From positions 1-24,761 of IMG/VR virus record IMGVR_UViG_3300042306_002079: a stretch of 24,761 nucleotides of DNA; one strand, written 5' to 3'. Within the stretch, counting starts at the first letter, position 1, and each line of letters starts with the position of its first letter. Shown here one piece after another: positions 7,369 to 13,864 of the stretch. Made by a program: the position numbers and the translations under genes. Below the pieces are notes generated by a model. The model saw only the letters and a program-made list of their open reading frames with translations, was not told the origin of the DNA and searched no databases. The DNA is from a virus.

Positions 7369-8027
7369 CTATTGTTGTTCTACTTGCAGCGAAACGCTCT
7401 GCTCGTCCAATCCCACCAGTTGCAGCCTGAGCTGAGCGAGCTGATCCTTCAGGGAAACTGTAGATCTTCCCGTCTCGCTCCAGTTGGTCCTCACACCAAT
7501 CCGCCGTAACAGGCAATGCTGGTATTGCGCCAAGCGGGCCAGTGGCATGAAAAGCACCCGTTCCTCGGGCCAGCGGGTTTCGGCGGCGACGGCGAACACC
7601 TGGGCGGCTAGGAAGCCGGGCTCGTCGCAGGGAGGGGCTTTTTTCCCGGCAGTCCCGACACGGGATCGACCTGTGCCGCCTCCAGTTCCCGGCTCTGTTC
7701 CTCCAAGCGCTTGAAGGCGGTCTGGAAATCGGCCGGGGTGAGCCCGCCGCAGAAGATCAGGGCGGCTTCCCGGAATCCTTGGTCGTTGAAAGACGCCCGC
7801 ACCACCTCGGGCCACGGGGCGCAGTGGGCGAACACGAAGCCCATGATCGAGGAGGTGAACTCGGGCGTGCCCTCGGCGGGCATCTCCCCCTTCACCAGCG
7901 GGTTGCCCGTGCGTAGCAGCACGTCGTAGCTGGCCAGCGACAGCGGTCGCATGGCGTGGCCGCCGACGATGGTTTCCACATCATGGAAGGCGGCGGAGAG
8001 CAGTTTCTGGCGGTCGGTGTCGTCCAT
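7369..8027 (-). CDS. Tail assembly chaperone, -1 frameshift product (GT-like)
   Basis: Predicted 219-residue fusion. The first 130 codons are those of the short chaperone; at A-AAA-AAG (7638-7644) the ribosome would step back one base and read GCC CCT CCC, continuing for 89 residues (APPCDEPGFLAAQVFAVAAE and on) to TAG at 7369. The downstream frame has no convincing start of its own: its only late Met, in LFMPLARL, would remove about a third of it, and upstream it simply runs antisense-like through the chaperone gene. Its C-terminal part (SLKDQLAQLRLQLVGLDEQS) is helical. Lambda makes gpG and gpGT in the same way to load tail-tube subunits on the tape measure. The position between tail tube and tape measure fits. 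Confidence 0.8.
7608..8027 (-). CDS. Tail assembly chaperone, short form (G-like)
   Basis: 139 residues, ending at TAG 7608. It is helical and soluble, with residues 20-115 as the probable chaperone domain (LSLASYDVLLRTGNPLVKGE; GFREAALIFCGGLTPADFQT) and a flexible Pro/Ser-rich tail after the slippery site. It would be the main product, with the fusion made by a minority of ribosomes. I chose the ATG at 8027 over an upstream in-frame extension because the extension overlaps the previous gene and has low-complexity sequence. The start is immediately preceded by three AACAACC repeats instead of an SD. Function follows from position and the frameshift; the sequence itself is not close to lambda gpG. 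Confidence 0.78.
   Translation of the reverse strand: MDDTDRQKLLSAAFHDVETIVGGHAMRPLSLASYDVLLRTGNPLVKGEMPAEGTPEFTSSIMGFVFAHCAPWPEVVRASFNDQGFREAALIFCGGLTPADFQTAFKRLEEQSRELEAAQVDPVSGLPGKKPLPATSPAS
7638..7644 (-). promoter_or_regulatory. -1 ribosomal frameshift slippery heptamer
   Basis: Minus-strand A AAA AAG in the zero frame (codons GGA AAA AAG CCC), the same heptamer used by E. coli dnaX. After a -1 slip the frame continues open to 7369. A six-base GCCGGG/CCCGGC pair (7645-7650 with 7615-7620) encloses the site and a weak CGGC/GCCG hairpin follows it; no strong stimulatory stem or correctly spaced SD-like site is obvious. Confidence 0.8.
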
Positions 8028-8056
8028 GGTTGTTGGTCGGTTGTTCGCAGGTTGTT
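8028..8056 (-). repeat. Three AACAACC repeats before chaperone start
   Basis: On the minus strand AACAACC occurs at 8056-8050, 8045-8039 and 8034-8028, exactly 11 nt apart, the last copy touching the ATG at 8027. The spacers are TGCG and GACC. The A/C-rich run is probably unstructured and could aid initiation where no SD exists, or could bind a protein. The stop of the upstream gene lies at the outer end of the first copy. Confidence 0.6.
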
Positions 8057-8457
8057 CACAGATGCCGCAGGAACAGGTCTTCGGTGGCGGGCGAGGCATC
8101 GAGCGGGATCAGGGCGATCTTGCCCCGGCGCTTGACGCAGGCGAGCGGCACGTCCTGCTTCACCTTATCCACCAGGCGCTCGCGGTTGAGCAGGGCGCAC
8201 TTGATGTAGGCGAACGGATGCTCCGGGTTGGCGAGGTGCCAGGCGTCGTCGTGCCACGCGGCGATGAGTTCCTTCGTCTGGAACCGGCCGTCCGGGCTTT
8301 GAGGATCGAAGAACCAGACGGTGCGCTCGCCCCGAATGCCGTCGCCGACGACGCGGACGAACGGTTTTTCGGAAAGCGGGATGCCGACCGCGGTCAGGGC
8401 GGCGGCGAGGCAGGTGTTGCTCGTGGCGGTGGAGGACAGGTGGGATACGGCGTTCAT
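8056..8457 (-). CDS. Conserved-position tail protein, unknown
   Basis: 133 residues between the tail tube and chaperone genes. The N-terminal half is mixed (TCLAAALTAVGIPLSEKPFV); residues 50-85 read FFDPQSPDGRFQTKELIAAW followed by HDDAWHLANPEHPFAYIK, with several His and Asp residues but no motif I can name. The C-terminal part (LVDKVKQDVPLACVKRRGKI and on) ends in LFLRHL. No membrane segment is present. Gap to the chaperone ATG is 28 bases and is filled by the AACAACC repeats. A tail-assembly accessory role is inferred from position alone. Confidence 0.6.
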   Translation of the reverse strand: MNAVSHLSSTATSNTCLAAALTAVGIPLSEKPFVRVVGDGIRGERTVWFFDPQSPDGRFQTKELIAAWHDDAWHLANPEHPFAYIKCALLNRERLVDKVKQDVPLACVKRRGKIALIPLDASPATEDLFLRHL

Positions 8458-8489
8458 CTCTGGATCTCTGTTAGGGTTGTAGGAGTGGA

Positions 8490-8870
8490 TCAGGCACCGC
8501 CGCCCGAGGTGACGAACGGATAGTGGGTGGCGGTCAGGTCGATCTTCTCAAAGTCCTCGTTGTTGAGGCTGCGGCTGACCTGCATGAGGATGGTCGTGCC
8601 ACCGGACTGCTGGAGGTGGGCAGGAATCGCGTTGGCCAGCGCGAGTGCCGCGCCGATCTTGCCATTGAAGGACGAGGTCTTGGCCACGAGGCCGGAGAGC
8701 TTGATCTCGACCTTCTCCTGATAGAGCGACAGGCCGATGATCTCGCCCGCCTTGTCGAGGACGGGCTTCTCCTGGTTGGAGAAGTCGAAGGAAAGGTCGG
8801 TGATGAGGATGCCCGGTTGGTCGTTCGGGATGCCCCAGTTTCCGGTGGTGCCAAGGAGTTGCGCGGCCAT
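8490..8870 (-). CDS. Major tail tube protein (candidate)
   Basis: 126 residues. The pattern of alternating hydrophobic strands (ILITDLSFDFSNQEKPVLDK; IIGLSLYQEKVEIKLSGLVA; TTILMQVSRSLNNEDFEKID) suggests a compact beta-barrel like those of tail tube proteins, with a C-terminal Gly-rich end. It lies after a tail-terminator candidate and before the chaperone pair, the place of lambda V, but is about half the length of gpV and lacks its Ig domain. The ATG at 8870 follows GTTGACA by 16 nt. The upstream gene ends in TAG directly before the motif, so here the motif's TGA is not a stop in use. Confidence 0.62.
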   Translation of the reverse strand: MAAQLLGTTGNWGIPNDQPGILITDLSFDFSNQEKPVLDKAGEIIGLSLYQEKVEIKLSGLVAKTSSFNGKIGAALALANAIPAHLQQSGGTTILMQVSRSLNNEDFEKIDLTATHYPFVTSGGGA

Positions 8871-8886
8871 TTGACCGCGGGCGGCA

Positions 8887-8893
8887 TGTCAAC
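8887..8893 (-). promoter_or_regulatory. GTTGACA element before tail tube gene
   Basis: Exact copy, 16 nt before ATG 8870. The upstream gene stops with TAG overlapping its first base, so the TGA is unused. Confidence 0.6.
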
Positions 8894-9324
8894 TACACCG
8901 CCGAGACCACCGCCTCGAAGCTCAGAACCGTCTCGCGTCCCCGCGTCTCGTCTGGGGTTGTGGCCGTCTCGCGGGCAAGCAGGTCGTGAAGTATGAAAGT
9001 CTCGGAATCGAGGTCGGTGCGGATCGCCGCCTTGTCGCGGAGCAGATCGCCCAACGCAGCCGCCCATTCCGCGTGTGTCGCCGCCGGGGTGTCGTCGATC
9101 TGGCTGAACAGGTGGACGTCGAGCTTCACCCGCGCCGTGTGCGGCATGGCCGGAACGGATTTCGCTTCGGAGGTTGCGAGCACGATGCAGGGACGGGTGC
9201 GCAGCTCGTCACGGTTGGCGACATGGACCGGCAGTGCCGTCACCAGGGGAAAATCCTCGGGCCGGTTGGCGTCGATCCATGCGGCGAGCTTCGAGGTCAG
9301 GGCGTCTTCGATGATCTGTGGCAT
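8893..9324 (-). CDS. Tail terminator / tail completion protein (candidate)
   Basis: 143 residues. The N-terminus MPQIIEDALTSKLAAWIDAN and the middle part (RPCIVLATSEAKSVPAMPHT; ARVKLDVHLFSQIDD; THAEWAAALGDLLRDKA) match the general pattern of tail-terminator proteins such as lambda gpU: an N-terminal helix, a beta-sheet with a measured-value-like strand order, and a helix with WAAALGDLL. The order connector, this gene, tail tube supports it. I use the ATG at 9324; the longer in-frame reading upstream is a shadow of the 263-residue gene. GTTGACG precedes the start by 15 nt. Confidence 0.6.
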   Translation of the reverse strand: MPQIIEDALTSKLAAWIDANRPEDFPLVTALPVHVANRDELRTRPCIVLATSEAKSVPAMPHTARVKLDVHLFSQIDDTPAATHAEWAAALGDLLRDKAAIRTDLDSETFILHDLLARETATTPDETRGRETVLSFEAVVSAV

Positions 9325-9339
9325 CGGCCACGGGCAGCG

Positions 9340-9346
9340 CGTCAAC
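9340..9346 (-). promoter_or_regulatory. GTTGACG element before tail terminator gene
   Basis: Last-base variant, 15 nt before ATG 9324; its TGA is the stop of the 263-residue gene. Confidence 0.5.
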
Positions 9347-10133
9347 CGGCGCGGCGGCGCAAGGCACGGTTCGCCCGTTCGTTGATCTTGAGCAACGAGG
9401 TGGCAAGGGCCTTGCGCAGACGTGCCGCCGCGATCTGCAGCGCGAGGTTGATCCCCTTCCAGGTGGTCACGTCGTCGATGTAGTCGAGCTTGTTGACCAG
9501 AGTGACGGACGCCTTGGCCCCGGTCTTCACCACGGCGCTGCCGGGGGCCTGCTTGTGACGGGTTGCCCACTGGACCGCCCCGCGGATGCGCCCGCCGATG
9601 GACTTGCCAGCCTGGATCCACGAACCCTTGGCAAAGCCGACCCGCTTCTGGATCTTGGCGATGTAGTTGTCCCGCGCCTTCTTGCTGGTGACGATCTGCT
9701 TCGGCTTGGCGGCACCGAGTTGCCCCCATTGGTGGAGATTCGGATCAAGACGGCCGACCGTGAGGTCCTTCCAGCCGGAACCCGACTGGCGAAGCGCGTT
9801 CTGTGCCCGTGCGAAGCGCCGGTTCTGGATGTTCGCCCAAAAGCGGTCGGCAGCCTCGGGATCGGATTTCCGGATTTCCTCGAAGGCGTCGGACGGCAGG
9901 GCGAACACGTTGCTGATGTCGCCGGCCACCGCACCCTCGCCCAGCTTGCGGGCCTTTTCGGAGAAGCCGAATGGCCGGGTGTTGCGGGCCAGTTCCACGG
10001 CGAGGCCGCGCCCTTCCTGCTTCACCAGCGATTCGATGGTGCGGCCGACCCTCTCCGGGTGACGCCGCAGCAGGCGGGCCACATCGGATGCTCCCTTGAG
10101 CTTGGCGGTGAAACGGACGGCGTCGTCACTCAT
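9342..10133 (-). CDS. gp10/Z-like head-tail joining protein
   Basis: 263 residues, longer than lambda gpZ (192) or HK97 gp10. The N-terminus (VRFTAKLKGASDVARLLRRH and RVGRTIESLVKQEGRGLAVE) has the pattern of HK97 gp10-like proteins; from about residue 90 the protein is rich in Arg and Lys with amphipathic helices (FWANIQNRRFARAQNALRQS; ARLRKALATSLLKINERANR). The extra central region (about 110-190) with KKARDNYIAKIQKRVGFAKG is not part of the small family members I know. The start overlaps the end of the upstream connector gene by eight bases. It probably links the connector to the tail terminator. Confidence 0.62.
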   Translation of the reverse strand: MSDDAVRFTAKLKGASDVARLLRRHPERVGRTIESLVKQEGRGLAVELARNTRPFGFSEKARKLGEGAVAGDISNVFALPSDAFEEIRKSDPEAADRFWANIQNRRFARAQNALRQSGSGWKDLTVGRLDPNLHQWGQLGAAKPKQIVTSKKARDNYIAKIQKRVGFAKGSWIQAGKSIGGRIRGAVQWATRHKQAPGSAVVKTGAKASVTLVNKLDYIDDVTTWKGINLALQIAAARLRKALATSLLKINERANRALRRRAG

Positions 10134-10437
10134 CGGTCGAGGAAAGGCTGAGGGTGAGGAGTGGTGAGCGCGGATGGCCCGAAACCTGGGAAATCCGGTA
10201 TTCGGTGCCCTCGACCTCGATGCGCTCGCCGAACTTGGGCAATGCTCCGGTGAAGGCGGTCTTGGGCACCCGCAGGCTCAGTTCGGGCGAGTCCACGAAG
10301 CCGCCCATCTCGATCTGCTGGGACCGTTCGACCCGTCCGACCAGCACGAGCAGGTCGATGTCCTTCCAGCGTGCCCTAACGCCATGCTCGGTTAGAAGCT
10401 GCCGCAGGTCGGCAAGAATGTCGGATTCGAGGCTCAT
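10126..10437 (-). CDS. Head-tail connector / stopper (FII-like position)
   Basis: 103 residues. It opens with a helix (MSLESDILADLRQLLTEHGV) followed by beta strands (DIDLLVLVGRVERSQQIEMG; FGERIEVEGTEYRISQV), a small-barrel layout like lambda gpFII and other head-tail adaptors. Family membership is inferred from size, order and fold pattern. The start is 13 nt after TTTGACA, and a terminator-like hairpin lies just upstream, so expression may be set apart from the capsid genes. Confidence 0.6.
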   Translation of the reverse strand: MSLESDILADLRQLLTEHGVRARWKDIDLLVLVGRVERSQQIEMGGFVDSPELSLRVPKTAFTGALPKFGERIEVEGTEYRISQVSGHPRSPLLTLSLSSTDE

Positions 10438-10450
10438 GCCGTGGTTGGCT

Positions 10451-10457
10451 TGTCAAA
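10451..10457 (-). promoter_or_regulatory. TTTGACA element before connector gene
   Basis: First-base variant, 13 nt before ATG 10437, in non-coding sequence directly below the hairpin at 10464-10491. Confidence 0.5.
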
Positions 10458-10491
10458 AGCAAACACCCCCTCCAGTTTCCCGGAGAGGGTG
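10454..10491 (-). terminator. Hairpin with T-rich tail, possible intrinsic terminator
   Basis: On the minus strand CACCCTCTCC (10491-10482) pairs with GGAGGGGGTG (10473-10464), ten pairs with one G-T wobble and an eight-base loop, followed by TTTGCTTTTG. The T-run is interrupted, so termination may be partial. It lies in the 86-base gap after the 171-residue head gene and would reduce transcription from head into tail genes. Confidence 0.5.
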
Positions 10492-10523
10492 CCCACGAAC
10501 CACGTCCGCCGACGATGGAAAGA

Positions 10524-11039
10524 TCAGGAGTATTCGCCCGCCACCAGGTTGATGCGGCAGGCCGAGGTGCCGTCCAGTTCGATGAGGGCGGGCCCCTCGT
10601 TCACGGCGAAGACCGTGGGGGCGTTGACCTCCTTGGTGGTGGCACCGACCGGCACCTGGCCACGGGAGGTCATGAGCGAAACGGTGTCACCCGGTGCCAG
10701 CGCGAGGCCGAGGTTGGCGTTGAGGGTGATGGTTCCGGCCCCGGCATCAACCGAGGCGACCACTCCGCGCACACCGGTCCCGGTGGCGTTGGAGAACAGG
10801 ACCACCACGTCGTTCGCTGCGGCACCCGTGTAGGGCGGCGCGTTGATGACGGTCTGGTTGGACGCGCTGGTGGCCGTCACGGTGGTGGCACGCGACTGGG
10901 CGCGGAAGGTCAGCAGCGAGGCGGCCTTGTCGGAGGTCGCGCTCGCATACTGGATCCGCACACGGTCGCGCCCGCTGGCGGGGACGACCACATGGCTGAG
11001 GGTGGAACCGGCGTTGCCGGTGAAGCTGAAGGGAGTCAT
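10524..11039 (-). CDS. Head protein, beta-rich, possible decoration protein
   Basis: 171 residues following the major capsid gene. It is dominated by Thr, Val, Ala and Ser with short strands (SRATTVTATSASNQTVINAP; GTITLNANLGLALAPGDTVS) and ends with ALIELDGTSACRINLVAGEY. No transmembrane segment or enzyme motif is seen. Such proteins often coat the capsid or plug the neck, but I cannot assign a family. It begins 27 bases after the capsid stop, with AGAACATCGCC before the ATG and no SD or GTTGACA element. Confidence 0.55.
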   Translation of the reverse strand: MTPFSFTGNAGSTLSHVVVPASGRDRVRIQYASATSDKAASLLTFRAQSRATTVTATSASNQTVINAPPYTGAAANDVVVLFSNATGTGVRGVVASVDAGAGTITLNANLGLALAPGDTVSLMTSRGQVPVGATTKEVNAPTVFAVNEGPALIELDGTSACRINLVAGEYS

Positions 11040-11066
11040 GGCGATGTTCTGCTAGGGGTGGATGGC

Positions 11067-11960
11067 TCAGGGTTTGACGATGCGCTTGAGGGCGTCGTTC
11101 TTGCCGACCGTGAAGCCGTAGAGGCACTCGATGGTGACGAACACCTTGTTGGCGCGGGTGTCGGTGAAGCGCAGGTAGCCGAAGGTCATGCCGGTCTGCG
11201 GATCGGTGACCGCACCCGACTGCTGGTATTCGGCGACCGGCACGAGGTAGCGCATGGCCACGGCGATGGCGCTCGGGTGGACCGCGAAGCCGACGAGCTT
11301 TTCGGCGTGATCGGACGGGATGACCACCGTTTCGTGGAGGTCGAACCCGGCAAGCCGCTTGATGAGACCCTCGGTGACGCCGGGGGCGCTGAGGTTAAGG
11401 TTGAAGCTCTTGGCGACGATGTCGTCGGCGAGCAGGTTGGTGTAGTGGCCGGCGTCGAGCACGAGCGACCGGGGCGACGCGGGCATCTTCACCTTGCCAC
11501 ACTCCTCGCGGATGTTGAGGACCTTCTTGTAGTCGAAGCCGGTCGCGGCAACGGCGGGAAGCGGAGCGCCGAAGTTCGCCAGCGTGATGACCGACATGAT
11601 GTCGAGCAGCACGTCCTGGGCGAGTTGCTGGGCAGCGGTTTCAACCAGGGTGTCGAGCACGTCCATCGCAGTCTCGGACGCCTCGCGGGCGGTGACGTGG
11701 ACGGTCTTGAACTTGTGGCGGTTGAGCGTCACGGGGATGGTGGTCACCGTGGAATCGGCGTTCGCGGTGTAGTCACCGGCGAAGTCGCTCGACCCGGACG
11801 GGGCACCGACCAGCGGGACGCGCACGGTGTCGCCCTTGTCGGCCTGCTGGGGACCGAAGTTGGTCGAGAACGCCGTGACGGGCAGCAGGTTCGCGGTGAA
11901 GGGCATGAGCGCCCGCTGCGCGACCTTGATGTCTTTGACGTTGGTGAGGGTGTTGGACAT
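11067..11960 (-). CDS. Major capsid protein
   Basis: 297 residues. It follows the protease/scaffold gene and has no N-terminal scaffold of its own. Visible features that fit a coat protein of the HK97 fold: an N-terminal arm (about 1-50), a strand pair around GDTVRVPLVGAPSG, the long helix AMDVLDTLVETAAQQLAQDV, a beta-rich middle segment with SPRSLVLDAGHYTNLLAD, and the end LRFTDTRANKVFVTIECLYG. The general style recalls P22-type coat proteins, but I would not fix the family. It starts nine bases after the upstream stop. The preceding bases TAGAACGCC contain no SD. Confidence 0.8.
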   Translation of the reverse strand: MSNTLTNVKDIKVAQRALMPFTANLLPVTAFSTNFGPQQADKGDTVRVPLVGAPSGSSDFAGDYTANADSTVTTIPVTLNRHKFKTVHVTAREASETAMDVLDTLVETAAQQLAQDVLLDIMSVITLANFGAPLPAVAATGFDYKKVLNIREECGKVKMPASPRSLVLDAGHYTNLLADDIVAKSFNLNLSAPGVTEGLIKRLAGFDLHETVVIPSDHAEKLVGFAVHPSAIAVAMRYLVPVAEYQQSGAVTDPQTGMTFGYLRFTDTRANKVFVTIECLYGFTVGKNDALKRIVKP

Positions 11961-11969
11961 GGCGTTCTA

Positions 11970-12422
11970 TCAGGCTTGGTGTTTGAGGATGAGGGCTTGC
12001 TGTTGCGGGGTGAGGTTCCGCCAGAAGGCGGTCTGTTCGGCCGGGTCCTTGATCGCGGCGAACTGCGCGTGGAGGTCGGCGGCACGGGTGGATTCCCCGG
12101 CGGGCGTCACCTGGGCCGGGGTGGTCGTGCCGGTGGAGGCGACCACGCGGGCGACCTCGGTCTGGACGCGCTTGTCGAAGTCGGCCTGCGACGCCTGGAG
12201 TTCGGTGACACGGGTCCGCAGCGTGGTGACTTCGGCAGTGGCCGTGTCGCGCTCGGACTTGAGCGTGTCGATCTCGGCGGAAAGCAGTTCGACCTCGCCG
12301 CGCAGGCGTTCGAGGTTGGCCGACGCCTCGTTTAGAAGTTCGGTCTGGGCTTGGTGATCCCGTTGCAGGGTTTCCGCCTGCGTGCGGGCCTCGGCGAGTT
12401 GGTCTTCAAGAGCGGTGCTCAT
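11970..12422 (-). CDS. Nested scaffold protein (Nu3-like internal start)
   Basis: 150 residues in the same frame as the protease C-terminus, starting MSTALEDQLAEARTQAETLQ at codon 275. The ATG has an SD-like GGGAG with CACGGGCG (8 nt) between, and also the GTTGACA element 14 nt upstream, although it lies inside an open frame. The product is the coiled coil and end only, as with lambda Nu3. Assembly would need more scaffold than protease, which explains a separate start. Confidence 0.72.
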   Translation of the reverse strand: MSTALEDQLAEARTQAETLQRDHQAQTELLNEASANLERLRGEVELLSAEIDTLKSERDTATAEVTTLRTRVTELQASQADFDKRVQTEVARVVASTGTTTPAQVTPAGESTRAADLHAQFAAIKDPAEQTAFWRNLTPQQQALILKHQA

Positions 12423-13244
12423 CGCCCGTGCTCCCGTGTCAACCGCAGCGTGATAGACGCGGAGCCGCCGCAGCGCCTCGGCACGGTCCGGGACCATGCC
12501 TGCGAGGTTGAGCCGCTGTGCCTGCCGTCCGCTGAAGGTCTGCCCTTCCATCGCCTCTGCCGGGATGGCACGTCCGCGGGCGAGCACGGCGGCATGGAAG
12601 TCGCGGGCGATTTCGGAGAGGTTCGAGCGGATCAGCTCACGCTGGTCGTCGGTGAGCGGCGTGCCGGGTGCCCCGATGGACTTGTATTTGCCGACCGCGA
12701 AGACCTCGACCTTCAGTCCGCGGCTTTCGAGCGCCGCGCTGTCGTCGAGAAACGCCTGCACCACGCCGATGGATCCGACCTGTGCGGAGGGCGTGGCATA
12801 GACGGCGCGGGCCTGGCTGGCGATCCAGTAGGCTGCCGAGCACATGAGCCCGGAGGAGAACGCATACACCGGCTTGCTCTCGTTGAGCGTGGCGACGGCG
12901 TTGGCCAGTTCCGGGGTGCCGAGCACGGTGCCGCCGGGAGAGTCGATGTCGAGGAAGACGGCCTTCACATCAGAACGCCCGCCCGCTTCGCGGATGGCAT
13001 TTCCGATTTCCTCTGAGTCGGTGGCACCGAGGAACACCCGGGCGAAGATCCCCGGCTTGCGCAGGATCGGCCCGTTGATGGCGACCACACCGATGCCGTC
13101 CTCGATGGAGAGCAGATCGCTGGCCGGTGCCGATGCCGGGAGGTTGCCGCCCCGGTCATGGAAGGCACGCGTGGTGGCGGCCATCGCGTGGAGGGCGTCG
13201 GGCTGGATCAGCCATTCGCGGTTCTGAGGGAAGACGGAGGTCAC
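11970..13244 (-). CDS. S49 capsid maturation protease with C-terminal scaffold
   Basis: 424 residues. Residues 40-265 are a Clp-fold S49 peptidase: FLDIDSPGGTVLGTPELANA at 98-116, the nucleophile region SSGLMCSAAYWIAS (Ser136) at 130-143, and GKYKSIGAPG at 185-194 with Lys188 as probable base. The Ser-Lys spacing of 52 equals that of B. subtilis SppA (Ser147/Lys199). Residues 275-360 form a coiled coil, then a Thr/Pro linker and a helical end (DPAEQTAFWRNLTPQQQALI). This is the lambda C/Nu3 arrangement, in which the tail acts as scaffold. The GTG start at 13244 is 13 nt after GTTGACA; GGAGGGGC just before the GTG is one of the few purine-rich leaders here. Confidence 0.9.
   Translation of the reverse strand: MTSVFPQNREWLIQPDALHAMAATTRAFHDRGGNLPASAPASDLLSIEDGIGVVAINGPILRKPGIFARVFLGATDSEEIGNAIREAGGRSDVKAVFLDIDSPGGTVLGTPELANAVATLNESKPVYAFSSGLMCSAAYWIASQARAVYATPSAQVGSIGVVQAFLDDSAALESRGLKVEVFAVGKYKSIGAPGTPLTDDQRELIRSNLSEIARDFHAAVLARGRAIPAEAMEGQTFSGRQAQRLNLAGMVPDRAEALRRLRVYHAAVDTGARAMSTALEDQLAEARTQAETLQRDHQAQTELLNEASANLERLRGEVELLSAEIDTLKSERDTATAEVTTLRTRVTELQASQADFDKRVQTEVARVVASTGTTTPAQVTPAGESTRAADLHAQFAAIKDPAEQTAFWRNLTPQQQALILKHQA
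12437..12443 (-). promoter_or_regulatory. GTTGACA element before nested scaffold start
   Basis: Exact copy inside the protease reading frame (Val-Asp-Thr codons), 14 nt before the internal ATG 12422. This is strong support for the link with starts. Confidence 0.65.
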
Positions 13245-13257
13245 GCCCCTCCGTCGA

Positions 13258-13264
13258 TGTCAAC
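13258..13264 (-). promoter_or_regulatory. GTTGACA element before protease gene
   Basis: Exact copy, 13 nt before GTG 13244; its TGA ends the inserted 186-residue gene. Confidence 0.6.
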
Positions 13265-13820
13265 TGGACCTAATTTGCGCTAGTCGATCACAAGCAGCGG
13301 CGATCTGGTCGAGAGCACTTACCATTTCAACCAACTTCTGCGCAGGTGGGTTTCCGTCAAAAATAGGACTCTGCCCAACCGCTTTGAAGAACTCGATCCA
13401 CTGCGCTATGGTCGATCGTGTGAGATCAATCAGTGGCCATGACATCTTTCCGTGCCTGGCTTCCCGCACAGTAATATGCCCGACCCTCTTGTGAAGCTCT
13501 CGATAGGTAGTTTGTCGATCCACAATCCAGAGACCATTGAAGTTGGGCAGATACTGATAGGCGTGTAGATTGTCGGGTTTATCGGATGGCTCCTTCGGCT
13601 TGAAGAACTCAGCGGACTTGCGAATCAACAGGAGTGAAGATTCAATGATCCCATTCGAGAAGGCCGAGGACGCTTCCGGGATTCCAATTCTTGTCATTTC
13701 GGCATTGATCGGACCGGACACCAGCAGCCAGTAAGCATAAAGAGCTGACTGGTGTGCAGCGTAGAACAGATCGTCGATGGCCTGAATTAGCTCATCTTTC
13801 GTCGGAGGCACCTCTTTCAC
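13260..13820 (-). CDS. Inserted lower-GC gene between portal and protease, unknown
   Basis: 186 residues from a GTG at 13820. It is all-helical by eye: two N-terminal helices (ELIQAIDDLFYAAHQSALYA), a conserved-looking YRELHKRVGHITVREARHGK in the middle and a C-terminal helix pair. This arrangement is loosely like HEPN-type four-helix proteins, but the Rx4-6H motif is not clean, so I leave it unnamed. GC is about 50% in a sampled line, against above 60% around it. It interrupts portal and protease, neighbours in most lambda-like phages, and is the best moron candidate here. A weak promoter-like sequence precedes it. Confidence 0.68.
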   Translation of the reverse strand: MKEVPPTKDELIQAIDDLFYAAHQSALYAYWLLVSGPINAEMTRIGIPEASSAFSNGIIESSLLLIRKSAEFFKPKEPSDKPDNLHAYQYLPNFNGLWIVDRQTTYRELHKRVGHITVREARHGKMSWPLIDLTRSTIAQWIEFFKAVGQSPIFDGNPPAQKLVEMVSALDQIAAACDRLAQIRSS

Positions 13821-13864
13821 GGTAGGCAGAGGATACCATCAGAATCTCGTTAGCACTCAACTAT
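13821..13864 (-). promoter_or_regulatory. Gap before the inserted gene, weak promoter-like
   Basis: This AT-richer 44-base gap carries TTGAGT (13857-13852) and, 19 bases on, TATCCT on the minus strand. Spacing is longer than ideal and both boxes are imperfect, so this is only suggestive. Independent expression is common for phage morons. No GTTGACA element or SD is present. Confidence 0.25.

Noticed and set aside
7645-7815. Independent start for the downstream chaperone frame
   Set aside because: Upstream of the slippery site the frame is an off-frame reading of the chaperone gene with Gly/Arg/Pro-rich shadow sequence.
13260-13820. Naming the inserted helical protein as a HEPN toxin
   Set aside because: The Rx4-6H motif is not clearly present and no antitoxin partner adjoins it.
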